Shown piece by piece: positions 1-6,474 of a stretch of 6,638 nt of DNA. Numbering within the stretch: position 1 is the stretch's first letter; the number at the start of each line of letters is the position of its first letter. Source of the stretch: Lachnospiraceae bacterium (GTDB taxonomy: Bacteria > Bacillota_A > Clostridia > Lachnospirales > Lachnospiraceae). The translations under genes and the position numbers were made by a program. Where the stretch lies: positions 1 to 6,638 of the forward strand of contig VSNT01000176.1 of assembly GCA_009774465.1 (NCBI GenBank), in the 5' to 3' direction. The notes beneath the pieces were generated by a model that saw only the letters and a list, made by a program, of their open reading frames with translations, did not search any database and was not told where the DNA came from.

Positions 1-56
1 TGTGATTGTGCAATAATCTGTCTTTTGTGAGGTTAGCTTTTGAGAGCCATCTCGCC

Positions 57-85
57 GCAAACCCGCATGAATACTGGGTTTTTGC
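57..85. terminator. small hairpin, possible weak terminator
   Basis: GCAAACCC at 57-64 faces GGGTTTTTGC at 76-85 across an 11-base loop, giving a short stem with a run of five T inside the right arm. On the + strand the T run and the pyrimidine-rich stretch that follows (to about 105) resemble a weak intrinsic terminator for a gene lying left of the window. No reading frame is recognisable in 1-114. The stem is short, so this call is tentative. Confidence 0.3.
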
Positions 86-114
86 CTGTTTGCTTTCCCT
101 TTCCCCAATAACCT

Positions 115-579
115 GTGTTCAATGAGTGGTACGTCCGGGACTGTAGCCGGAAACAGAAAGCGCAGTATCAGGTGCGTGGACGGTCCGGCAAGCCCGTCAC
201 CAACACGATCCCCTACGGGTTCAAGAAGGACCCGGAGGAAAAGCACCATTGGCTGGTGGACGAAAAAGCGGCGGATGTTGTACGCCGCATTTTTCGGTTG
301 AGCGTGGAGGGCAAAGGCCCTTTAACCATTGCCAAAATCCTGATGAATGACAAGGTGGAGCGCCCCTCCTACTACCTCGCCCAGCGGGGCCGGGGAACGT
401 GCCAGAGCAAAACGGATATGTCCCGTCCCTATGACTGGACGAGCAATACCGTTGCGGATATGCTCGCCAAGCCGGAGTATATGGGGCATACCGTCAACTT
501 CCGCGCCTACAAGCCCTCCTATAAGGACAAGAAGATGATAAAACGTCCCCCGGAGGAATGGCTGATTTTCCTTCTGTAG
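115..579 (+). pseudogene. large serine recombinase, internal fragment
   Basis: This is a remnant of a TnpX/TndX-type large serine recombinase. The 154 residues match the PF07508 'Recombinase' domain that follows the catalytic domain: an FNEWYVRD start, IPYGF, then VVRRIFRLSVEGKGPLTIAKIL, a tryptophan-containing TSNTVADMLAKPEYMGHTV segment and a basic YKDKK linker before EEWLIF. Intact relatives are roughly 500-600 residues, with an N-terminal resolvase domain holding the catalytic serine and a C-terminal zinc-ribbon/coiled-coil; both are absent. Homology begins abruptly near 117, with an in-frame stop at 109-111, and stops near 570, where relatives continue with an ENTH-like segment but here LL and a stop follow. 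The GTG at 115 is therefore unlikely to be a real start. GC content is visibly higher than in the operon to the right. It is probably inactive and marks past recombination at this locus. Confidence 0.85.
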
Positions 580-593
580 ATAAAAAAGATGCA

Positions 594-626
594 GCTGCAA
601 ACCGTTATTGTAGAACAGTTTGCAGC
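594..626. terminator. strong inverted repeat, possible qat operon terminator
   Basis: GCTGCAAAC at 594-602 and GTTTGCAGC at 618-626 are perfect 9-base complements. After one C/A mismatch (603/617) the stem continues with GTT/AAC (604-606/614-616), leaving a 7-base loop. Read on the minus strand, downstream of qatD, the stem is followed after about 5 bases by a run of six T, so it could end the qat transcript about 130 bases past the qatD stop. The T run is not directly adjacent to the stem, which is atypical. It also lies about 25 bases from where recombinase homology breaks off, so it could instead be a junction or recombination-related palindrome. Confidence 0.4.
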
Positions 627-753
627 GCTTCTTGGGTGGGTGTTTTGTCAACAAATTAATTATAAGAAAATCTGTGGGGGCTTAATATCAGCTGTTTATG
701 CACAGAAGTTTCACATATTTTTATAACTCAACTCAGATGAACGATCTTACACA

Positions 754-1476
754 TTAAAGAGTCAATAAACGATTGAAATTTTCATAAACTATATTTTCAA
801 TATTTTGAACGCCAATCGTAGCTGCAAGAATTGAGTATATATCCTGAAGGTTTACTGGGTTATATTTATGTGTTCCGACTTTTGTAAATGGACCATCACT
901 TTCTACAAGTATTTTATCTAATGGAATTTCTGAAATTATGCGCTTTCCTCTGGATGTTGTACACATATTAGAATTGACCGAGAAATAGTAACCGGCCCTA
1001 TTAAATTTCTGCATATTTTCTAAATCACCAGTATACCAATGAATTATTGCACGTTTTATTCCATTTCGAGCCATAATATCAAAAACATCTTTTTCCGCAT
1101 TTCTTGAATGAACTGTGAGAAGTTTGCTGCTACCAGCAACGCTTCGGCATATGAACTCAAATGCGTCAACTTGTTTTATTTTTGTACCAATATGTTTTGG
1201 CGAGAAATCCAATCCAACTTCCCCTATATATTTCGCTTTGGCCAATTCGGAAAGGAATGCTTGCCTGTTTAACACCATTTCTGAACATACCTGTGGATTA
1301 TATCCCAGTGCAAATTTGACATATCGGGTTTCTGAATATATTTTTTTACATGCACAGTATATTTCAGGTGAATTGGTAACACATAACGTGTATTGTTTCA
1401 TCGCATTGATTTGATCATACCAATAGCTGTGTTCACGATAAAAATCCAAATGAAAATGCGTGTCAATTAGTCGCAT
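754..1476 (-). CDS. qatD: QatD, TatD-family metal-dependent hydrolase
   Basis: A cytosolic amidohydrolase-fold protein of 240 residues, close to the usual TatD length of about 260. The expected metal ligands of TatD enzymes are all present: HxH in DTHFHLD (H7, H9), E86 in IGEVGLD, H123 in TVHSR, H146 in IIHWYTG, and D194 in VESDGP. Housekeeping TatD proteins are metal-dependent nucleases; in the Qat system this family member is the fourth required gene, but its substrate cannot be read from sequence. The ATG at 1476 lies inside the end of qatC (14-base overlap) with a GGGG element about 8 bases upstream, suggesting translational coupling. The rest of the fold looks complete, with a C-terminal NIENIVYENFNRLL helix typical of TatD. 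The alternative of a chromosomal tatD is unlikely given the operon. Confidence 0.93.
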   Translation of the reverse strand: MRLIDTHFHLDFYREHSYWYDQINAMKQYTLCVTNSPEIYCACKKIYSETRYVKFALGYNPQVCSEMVLNRQAFLSELAKAKYIGEVGLDFSPKHIGTKIKQVDAFEFICRSVAGSSKLLTVHSRNAEKDVFDIMARNGIKRAIIHWYTGDLENMQKFNRAGYYFSVNSNMCTTSRGKRIISEIPLDKILVESDGPFTKVGTHKYNPVNLQDIYSILAATIGVQNIENIVYENFNRLLTL

Positions 1477-2845
1477 AATGTACCCCAGCTATTCGAAGTA
1501 GTTCTGGATCTATAGATAACATTCGAATCAAGTCTGCAATCGTCTCTTTGTATAGCCTTAAGAAAGCATGTGTTTCTTCTTGCGTTAGTCTACCTGTTGC
1601 CTTTATTCTCTTCATAAGATCTTCGTCCGTTGATAAGCATGCCTCATTAATTGAACTGAGAAGATCAACAAAATCAGAACGCTTAGCATTGGTAGCATTC
1701 ATAAGATAGTCTAATGACAACACATCAAAGTTATAATACTCATTAGGCGGAAGAACACCAACAAGGGAAGATTGTCGGATAAGACATGGATAACAGTAAC
1801 CACAATTCTCTGGCTCGGTTTTACCTTGCCACCGTCCATTACACGGGTGAGAACAAGAGATGGTCTTATGTATATTCTCTAAGAATCCAGGGGCCGCAAT
1901 GAATTGTTGTACCATTTCACGTTTTGTTTGAAAAGCAAATGGATTTATCACCTCATGCCGTATTCCAACTTTTCCCAGAATTCCATTCAGCATTTTTATA
2001 AAATAGGGGTGTGTTGTTCTTGTGCTACAACTTCCACTTCGGCCCATCGTGAGCGGCAAGTTTAGTCCAATAAAACCATTTTCCGGGATATAGACTGGCG
2101 TATCATCTCCGACCACTTCAGAAACACAAATTGCAGCACAAATAAATAAGAACGATCTACTTCTACTAGTATTCTCAGGTGGAAGATTTTCCGTACCAAG
2201 CGGGCAGCATGCCCTAGCAGCAAAAGTAAACAACAGCTTAACTATATCAGGAAAACAGCAATTTAGGCTATCCATCAAAGTGCTTTGAACAGACTCGAGT
2301 TTCCCGTATTCCTTGAAACCGACAAATACTGTATTTTTGCTGTTCATTATCAAATCATATGCACCGCAAAAGGAATCTAAGCCGCCAGAGAATAAAGAAA
2401 CTCCATCAATTCTATTTAATAATGTATTGCGGTCTGGTGCATGTACATGATTATCCTTGTATCTGTTCTCGATTTCACAAGATCTGAATGTAAAATGCCA
2501 CAAGTCCCCTGAAAGATAGCTTAACATTCTTTCAAGTTCTTCCTTGACAAAATTCCATTGATCTACCATTATAACTGGAACATTAAGATGTACTTCTCGA
2601 GTCCAATTGTCTGGAGTTTTACTGCGAGGTATCCGTTTGTCTGTAGCAAAAACTGATAACGCGATTATATACAAGTCCTCGCATATGGGAGTTACTGCTT
2701 GGATTCCCAATACCCTATACCAGCCATCACGAATATTCGAGGCGACCCTTCCACCCTGTCCTGGAACACTTATATTGAAAGTCACGGCATCTATAAAGGA
2801 TGTTGCTCTTTCCTCCGCGATACATTTGTTGATCCATATTTTCAT
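1463..2845 (-). CDS. qatC: QatC, QueC-like PP-loop enzyme
   Basis: A QueC-like protein of about 460 residues, twice the length of housekeeping QueC (about 220-230), with an N-terminal extension of about 150 residues of unknown fold. QueC uses ATP and ammonia to turn 7-carboxy-7-deazaguanine into the nitrile preQ0. Numbering from the ATG at 2857, the PP-loop SGGLDS is at 157-162, SRSRSFLF at 231-238 and NGFIGLNLPLT at 260-270. The cysteine set C335, C339, C352, C355, C358 (CxxCxxC at the end) matches the QueC zinc site. Two starts compete: ATG 2857 overlaps qatB by 11 bases and has no Shine-Dalgarno; ATG 2845 lies one base past the qatB stop with GGTGA 5 bases upstream, so I chose it. No queD, queE or queF is nearby, which argues against queuosine synthesis and for the specialised Qat role. 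Confidence 0.93.
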   Translation of the reverse strand: MKIWINKCIAEERATSFIDAVTFNISVPGQGGRVASNIRDGWYRVLGIQAVTPICEDLYIIALSVFATDKRIPRSKTPDNWTREVHLNVPVIMVDQWNFVKEELERMLSYLSGDLWHFTFRSCEIENRYKDNHVHAPDRNTLLNRIDGVSLFSGGLDSFCGAYDLIMNSKNTVFVGFKEYGKLESVQSTLMDSLNCCFPDIVKLLFTFAARACCPLGTENLPPENTSRSRSFLFICAAICVSEVVGDDTPVYIPENGFIGLNLPLTMGRSGSCSTRTTHPYFIKMLNGILGKVGIRHEVINPFAFQTKREMVQQFIAAPGFLENIHKTISCSHPCNGRWQGKTEPENCGYCYPCLIRQSSLVGVLPPNEYYNFDVLSLDYLMNATNAKRSDFVDLLSSINEACLSTDEDLMKRIKATGRLTQEETHAFLRLYKETIADLIRMLSIDPELLRIAGVHYATN

Positions 2846-2846
2846 A

Positions 2847-3530
2847 TTATTCACCATAGAAAATAGTCATAAGTTCAAAGCCTTTGTTTAAAGTATTTTG
2901 AACAATCATCTCATTTGCCAAGTTATGCGGATTGATTTCTTTGAGGATATTCTCTGTTAATTGCTGATCCATAGCATAGTATATATATTCTTGCATCTCA
3001 GCTATTCTCGCATTTGCTTCTTCAATTACAGGACATTTAGTGCGTATTTGCTTATCAAAAAGTTGAGCAAATTTCAGTTTGGCAAATTGGCATACCATTT
3101 CTTTTAGCAAGCGAGAAGTGTCAATGCCTTGTAAATCTTCTGGTTGAATCACTTCCAAGACTTTAAAAGTCTCAACCATGCTATCTAATGCAATTTTATC
3201 ATCAATCGTACTGCCATCATTTGCAAAATGTGAAATTAACGCATCTAATGCTTCTTTGGGTTCTAAAGATAAAATATCTTCTCGTCCAATTTCACGTAGA
3301 GCTACCGCATAACCTCGAGCGGTGCTTGCAGATGAGAAACTGATTGCCCCTGCAAATGCTCTTGTTACCTGCGATACATTATAACTATCACCAGCCATTG
3401 CCCTCGCATATTGGGCAGCAGCGTTTCTTCTTGCAACATCAGTGGGATTACTTAAGTAATGTGATATTTCTCGTTTCGCTCGTTTCCAATTAGGAGTAGA
3501 CGGCGCAATATATCCTTTTGACGTGCCCAT
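2847..3530 (-). CDS. qatB: QatB, small helical Qat system protein
   Basis: QatB is the system's protein without a recognised enzyme domain. With the chosen start it has 227 residues, begins MGTSKGYIAPSTPNW and is predicted mostly helical by eye, with an alanine-rich segment (about 34-80, including RRNAAAQYARAMAG and RAFAGAISFSSASTARGYA) and amphipathic helices later. No membrane segment or catalytic motif is visible. The frame extends upstream to an ATG at 3572, but that would overlap qatA by 38 bases and add 14 residues unlike the family's MGTS beginning. The ATG at 3530 lies 4 bases past the qatA stop, with AAAGGTG ending about 7 bases upstream. The Met-Gly start should lose its Met, leaving N-terminal Gly, a plausible target for modification by QatC. 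Function rests on position between qatA and qatC. Confidence 0.87.
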   Translation of the reverse strand: MGTSKGYIAPSTPNWKRAKREISHYLSNPTDVARRNAAAQYARAMAGDSYNVSQVTRAFAGAISFSSASTARGYAVALREIGREDILSLEPKEALDALISHFANDGSTIDDKIALDSMVETFKVLEVIQPEDLQGIDTSRLLKEMVCQFAKLKFAQLFDKQIRTKCPVIEEANARIAEMQEYIYYAMDQQLTENILKEINPHNLANEMIVQNTLNKGFELMTIFYGE

Positions 3531-3534
3531 TTTA

Positions 3535-5403
3535 TCACACCTTTCTTTCGACAGTAGTAACCCCAAAATCACCTGCTTTTATCATAGAGCAAATCTCATC
3601 TTTTATAAATTTTTTGCTTTTTAGCCGATTTAAAAGCTCTTCAAATTGTGTGGGAGATGCTTTATGCATTATTACCATATGAGGAATTACAGCCATTGTA
3701 AAAAATGTACTTGGCTTTTGCAATATAGCTTCACTTATATCGGTTCTAAAATCAGCATAATTGCAATATAGGGGAGCAATTATATTAAGGGCAATAGAAT
3801 CGGCTTTAAAATGTTCAATAAGAGCATCACATATGTTCCGTTGAGATACAGGTTCCATTTTCTTCAATTCTTCAATACGTAAATTCTCCTGCCCCTTCAT
3901 ACAATTCTGGAAAGCCGACAGCATTTTGCGCTCTGATTCGCTAAATGTAGAAGAAATACTTTCCACACTACTCAGCGCTTCTCTGGATAAATAGAAATAT
4001 TTACTCAGGTCCTGTTTGTATAACTCTATTGGCTCACTTTTTAGCCATTTAGTGATTCTGGGGGGTGCCCAAAGTGCATATTCCTCGTCAAGTTCTTTTC
4101 CGTCTTTAATACGGTATTCTATTTCTTTTAGCTGCTTAATTTCTCCATTAAAATTGCTGCTCCACTCATATAATTTTCTAAATGCCCGTATTTCAATTGT
4201 TTCTAGGGCCAAAAGCTTTGCCATAACCGACAAATCAATGTCCTCACCAAAATATAGTGACGCTAGATTCTTCCTAACAAAAAACGTATTTAAAAACCGC
4301 TTGGCCTGTCGAGGATTACCTTTAAGACTACTTGATACAGTCGGGCCAATCTTCGAAATAATGGATGCATCTGCATCAAATGAACTCTTAGATGTGCCTT
4401 CCTTGTATGAACATTGCTCGTTTTCTATAATCGTTGCTATTTCGCTATACATCAATGCCTTATCACGAAGCATCATTCTGTTATCGTAAATTTCGTTGAT
4501 AAGAGTTTCAAATCCTTCTTCAGATATATGAAGTTGAGATACCAACAGCAACAAATAATTTTCAATGTCTTTAGGGGACAATTCCGGTATTTTGATTGGA
4601 AGCTGAATTATCTTTTCTATATAATCAGAGGATATTGCAAATCCGTCAATTTGTGGATACTTAATATTTACTGCGTATTCGATAATCCTTTGATCTACGG
4701 CTACAATAAATGTTGTCTTTTTTACAGAAAGAAATAATTTAATTGCCTCAAGTGTATCAATAATTCTCTCAGGCGAACATCTGTCCAAGTCATCTATAAT
4801 TACTATTAAATTCCTGACCGAAGATACATCTTCTAACATATCCTCAAATTCTTCTCGAAATTTTCTAATGTTTTCGGTAATGGTATCCTCTTTTTCACCC
4901 TCTTTAATATATTCAGTCTTGAACGATTGCAGTTTTGTCAACAAATCGCCTGCATCCAGGGTATCTGCAGAAAGATTAAAAGCAATTGGCAATGGGTTTC
5001 CGGTTAACATTCCAATTGCATAAGGGAGCCCTTTCTGAATAATGCTCTTTCCTACTTTTAAATAATCAACACGTGACAATAGTTTAGTAATCTTCTCATG
5101 TGCTTTTTCAAGAAATGTTTCATTCTCTTTCAATGATTTCAAAAGTGACTCCATAATGGCCACTTTTGCATCTTCATATCCTTCGAATTGCCAGGCATTC
5201 AAAGAAATACAAACTATACCATCTTTGTCATCTTCAATCCGTTGCTCGATAAGTTGTAGGAGAGATGATTTGCCTGCTCCCCAACTGCCATATAAACCAA
5301 TAGTCAACGGCGTTAGATACGAGTTTTTTGTAAAGTTAACAATAGTATCTGCATAAGGAGAGTAAAAAAGCATATCGATACTAGAGGCATTATCCAACCA
5401 CAT
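3535..5403 (-). CDS. qatA: QatA, KAP-family P-loop ATPase
   Basis: A 622-residue KAP-type P-loop NTPase and the first gene of the operon. Walker A is GSWGAGKSS (39-47); the KAP hallmark ISLNAWQFEG lies at 67-75 or so; Walker B is LIVIIDDLDRCSPE (199-212); a sensor-like FIVAVDQ is at 232-238; YIEKIIQLPIKIPEL (261-275) and GNPRQAKRFLN (362-372) are further conserved KAP blocks; YFYLSRE follows near 469-475. The segment between Walker A and B contains a mildly hydrophobic stretch (about 124-146) but no convincing transmembrane helices, unlike many KAP proteins, so a cytosolic protein is likely. The C-terminal 150 residues are not recognisable. The start at 5403 has a strong AAAAGGAGA site with 9-base spacing. 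It presumably powers or gates the Qat complex; what it senses is unknown. Confidence 0.92.
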   Translation of the reverse strand: MWLDNASSIDMLFYSPYADTIVNFTKNSYLTPLTIGLYGSWGAGKSSLLQLIEQRIEDDKDGIVCISLNAWQFEGYEDAKVAIMESLLKSLKENETFLEKAHEKITKLLSRVDYLKVGKSIIQKGLPYAIGMLTGNPLPIAFNLSADTLDAGDLLTKLQSFKTEYIKEGEKEDTITENIRKFREEFEDMLEDVSSVRNLIVIIDDLDRCSPERIIDTLEAIKLFLSVKKTTFIVAVDQRIIEYAVNIKYPQIDGFAISSDYIEKIIQLPIKIPELSPKDIENYLLLLVSQLHISEEGFETLINEIYDNRMMLRDKALMYSEIATIIENEQCSYKEGTSKSSFDADASIISKIGPTVSSSLKGNPRQAKRFLNTFFVRKNLASLYFGEDIDLSVMAKLLALETIEIRAFRKLYEWSSNFNGEIKQLKEIEYRIKDGKELDEEYALWAPPRITKWLKSEPIELYKQDLSKYFYLSREALSSVESISSTFSESERKMLSAFQNCMKGQENLRIEELKKMEPVSQRNICDALIEHFKADSIALNIIAPLYCNYADFRTDISEAILQKPSTFFTMAVIPHMVIMHKASPTQFEELLNRLKSKKFIKDEICSMIKAGDFGVTTVERKV

Positions 5404-5468
5404 TATCTAATTCTCCTTTTATACGTCGAACTATAGATTGGTCTTTGTGTCCGTTTTCTGATTGCCAT
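5403..5468 (-). CDS. possible 21-codon leader ORF before qatA
   Basis: This short frame, MAIRKRTQRPIYSSTYKRRIR, is open for 21 codons with 8 Arg/Lys residues. Its ATG lies one base after the KilA-N gene's TGA, and its TAA shares a base with the qatA ATG (TAATG), a classic stop-restart arrangement. It could be a leader peptide that couples the upstream gene to qatA, or a chance frame: its own ribosome site is poor, it matches nothing I recognise, and qatA has a strong site of its own. A frame this short is expected by chance fairly often. Confidence 0.2.
   Translation of the reverse strand: MAIRKRTQRPIYSSTYKRRIR
5411..5420 (-). promoter_or_regulatory. ribosome binding site of qatA
   Basis: The minus strand reads AAAAGGAGAA with nine bases between GGAG and the ATG at 5403. 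This is the strongest Shine-Dalgarno in the operon and fixes the qatA start. Confidence 0.75.
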
Positions 5469-5469
5469 A

Positions 5470-6066
5470 TCACATCGTCTTTTGATTAACGTTCATCCTG
5501 CACATTAATCTGACTAATGCCAGTCTCTCTGCTGGATCAAGCCATAAGCGAAAGTCTGCTGCGATTTCCGGATAGGCACTTACGCCTCCGCCTTTCCCCT
5601 GTTTTACACGCATCCCAATTGCGCATGTCCTCTTGATCCACAAAGACGGCGTAACCGTCAGCGACGTCGTATGTGCCTGGTGAATCAATTCCTCGCACGC
5701 TTTATCATCAAATTCTCCGTTCATGTCATTTTCCCATTGACGAAGAAACTCCAAAGTATTACGGCTTCGCATCCAGCTTTGAATGATATACCCAGGGGAA
5801 TCCTTTGAGTACTGCCTTGCTATTTCTGTCAATGAAACCATGTCCTCACAAATCATGCCTCTCATGTAACGGCGTATGATCTCCGTATGGTTCCTAATCT
5901 TTTGATCTGTCCGCAGTTTTTCTTCATCCAATGCGTTGTAAAAGGTCTGTCTGGATTTATCTGCAAAATCCTTGTCCACCAGTCCCTTATCTACAAGCTG
6001 CTCCAGTGCAGACTCATACTGAAATGCGATGCGTATATAAAGTTCACCGATTTCTTCTGATGTCAT
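5470..6066 (-). CDS. KilA-N domain protein, C-terminally short
   Basis: A 198-residue protein of the KilA-N type, DNA-binding domains frequent in phages and mobile elements of Bacillota. Recognisable blocks, in order, are DMVSLTEIARQY (75-86), YIIQSWMRSRNTLEFLRQWE (93-112), SLTVTPSLWIKRTCAIGM (135-152), and the glycine-rich loop KQGKGGGVSAYPEIAADFRLWLDP (155-178). The N-terminal 70 residues form a predicted helical segment (IRIAFQYESALEQL, FYNALDEEKLRTDQ) not typical of the short KilA-N proteins I know. Many relatives carry a longer C-terminal region after the WLDP-like block, but this one stops after about 20 more residues, either naturally or because of insertion of the qat genes. ATG 6066 has GGGGAG with 9-base spacing. 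It lies 66 bases upstream of qatA on the same strand, so it may be cotranscribed and could regulate the operon or the element; neither is shown. Its base composition is intermediate. Confidence 0.75.
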   Translation of the reverse strand: MTSEEIGELYIRIAFQYESALEQLVDKGLVDKDFADKSRQTFYNALDEEKLRTDQKIRNHTEIIRRYMRGMICEDMVSLTEIARQYSKDSPGYIIQSWMRSRNTLEFLRQWENDMNGEFDDKACEELIHQAHTTSLTVTPSLWIKRTCAIGMRVKQGKGGGVSAYPEIAADFRLWLDPAERLALVRLMCRMNVNQKTM

Positions 6067-6080
6067 ACTCCAATTCTCCC

Positions 6081-6107
6081 CTTTTTCTTCCAGTATAACA
6101 GAAAAAG
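6081..6107 (-). promoter_or_regulatory. possible promoter/hairpin before KilA-N gene
   Basis: CTTTTTCT (6081-6088) and AGAAAAAG (6100-6107) are perfect complements around an 11-base loop that, on the minus strand, contains TATACT, a good -10-like hexamer. No convincing -35 lies 16-18 bases upstream. The right side of the repeat abuts the KilA-N ribosome site, so a stem here could affect its translation. Evidence is pattern only. Confidence 0.25.
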
Positions 6108-6123
6108 AGAGCTTTGGGTAGTC

Positions 6124-6474
6124 TTAATTTATTTCGAGAGAGGGAGATTGATATCTGACCGTCTTTCTGGGATGTCCAACTTTATCGTAATCCACATTAC
6201 ATCGGCGATCCCGTTCGAACTGGGCATCCATATATGTTTCCATACCAACAAGGGGTATATATTTTGCATTAGAGAGGAGTTTGTCCACCGCTGCTCTTCC
6301 CCATTTTGGATTACCAGACGGGGAAGGGACGCCTTTTACATGAAGCATGTCCACAATTTTCCCTAAGCTGGCTCCAGCAAGATAGTATCCAAATATACTA
6401 CGGACAACATCTGCCTTTTTGCTATGAACAATGATTTTATCGCTAACTAAAACGTATCCATACGGAATTTTCAT
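6124..6474 (-). CDS. stand-alone recombinase-domain protein
   Basis: A 116-residue protein consisting of a PF07508-type 'Recombinase' domain: KIPYGYVLVSDKIIVHSKKA, VVRSIFGYYLAGASLGKIVD (23-42), KGVPSPSGNPKWGRAAVDKLL (47-67), then NAKYIPLVGMETYMDAQFERDRR (69-91), matching the end of that domain. The N-terminal resolvase domain with its catalytic serine is absent, so it should not cut DNA by itself. Similar short recombinase-domain ORFs occur in Clostridia mobile elements next to full-length serine recombinases, where an accessory or DNA-binding role is plausible but, as far as I know, unproven. It starts at ATG 6474 behind a weak GTGAGA element. It is 57 bases upstream of the KilA-N gene on the same strand, so the two may form one transcript. 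An alternative is a decayed piece of a longer recombinase. Confidence 0.72.
   Translation of the reverse strand: MKIPYGYVLVSDKIIVHSKKADVVRSIFGYYLAGASLGKIVDMLHVKGVPSPSGNPKWGRAAVDKLLSNAKYIPLVGMETYMDAQFERDRRCNVDYDKVGHPRKTVRYQSPSLEIN

Larger units (their letters stand above)
754..5403 (-). other. QatABCD anti-phage defence operon
   Basis: Four same-strand genes in the order qatA-qatB-qatC-qatD match the Qat system, described as an anti-phage module combining a KAP-type ATPase, a small protein of unknown fold, a QueC-like enzyme and a TatD-like hydrolase. All four frames are intact and the recognisable motifs of the three enzyme families are present. Gene junctions are a 4-base gap (A/B), a 1-base gap (B/C) and a 14-base overlap (C/D), indicating one polycistronic mRNA with coupled translation. 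No clear promoter is seen in the 66 bases before qatA. Transcription may start inside or ahead of the KilA-N gene. Confidence 0.9.

Noticed and set aside
322..654. 110-codon minus-strand frame over the recombinase slice
   Set aside because: It lies mostly antisense to the clearly homologous recombinase fragment and matches no family. High GC makes long antisense frames likely.
671..706. TCTGTG...CACAGA inverted repeat downstream of qatD
   Set aside because: Only six pairs with a 24-base loop and no T run. Expected by chance in AT-rich intergenic DNA.
589..726. 45-codon plus-strand frame after the recombinase stop
   Set aside because: No ribosome site, no recognisable residues, and it runs across the palindrome at 594-626. 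Best taken as chance.
1463..2857. Queuosine biosynthesis (a plain queC)
   Set aside because: The protein is twice the QueC length, and its neighbours are qatA, qatB and qatD rather than queD/E/F.
2607..2891. 94-codon plus-strand frame across the qatB/qatC junction
   Set aside because: Antisense to two better-supported genes, with no family resemblance.
3531..3572. Longer qatB start at 3572 adding 14 residues
   Set aside because: It overlaps qatA by 38 bases, and the added residues are simply qatA's end read in another frame. The start at 3530 has a ribosome site and the family-like MGTS beginning.
4016..4489. 157-codon plus-strand frame inside qatA
   Set aside because: Antisense to conserved KAP blocks, low-complexity serine-rich composition, no ribosome site. 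It is a shadow.
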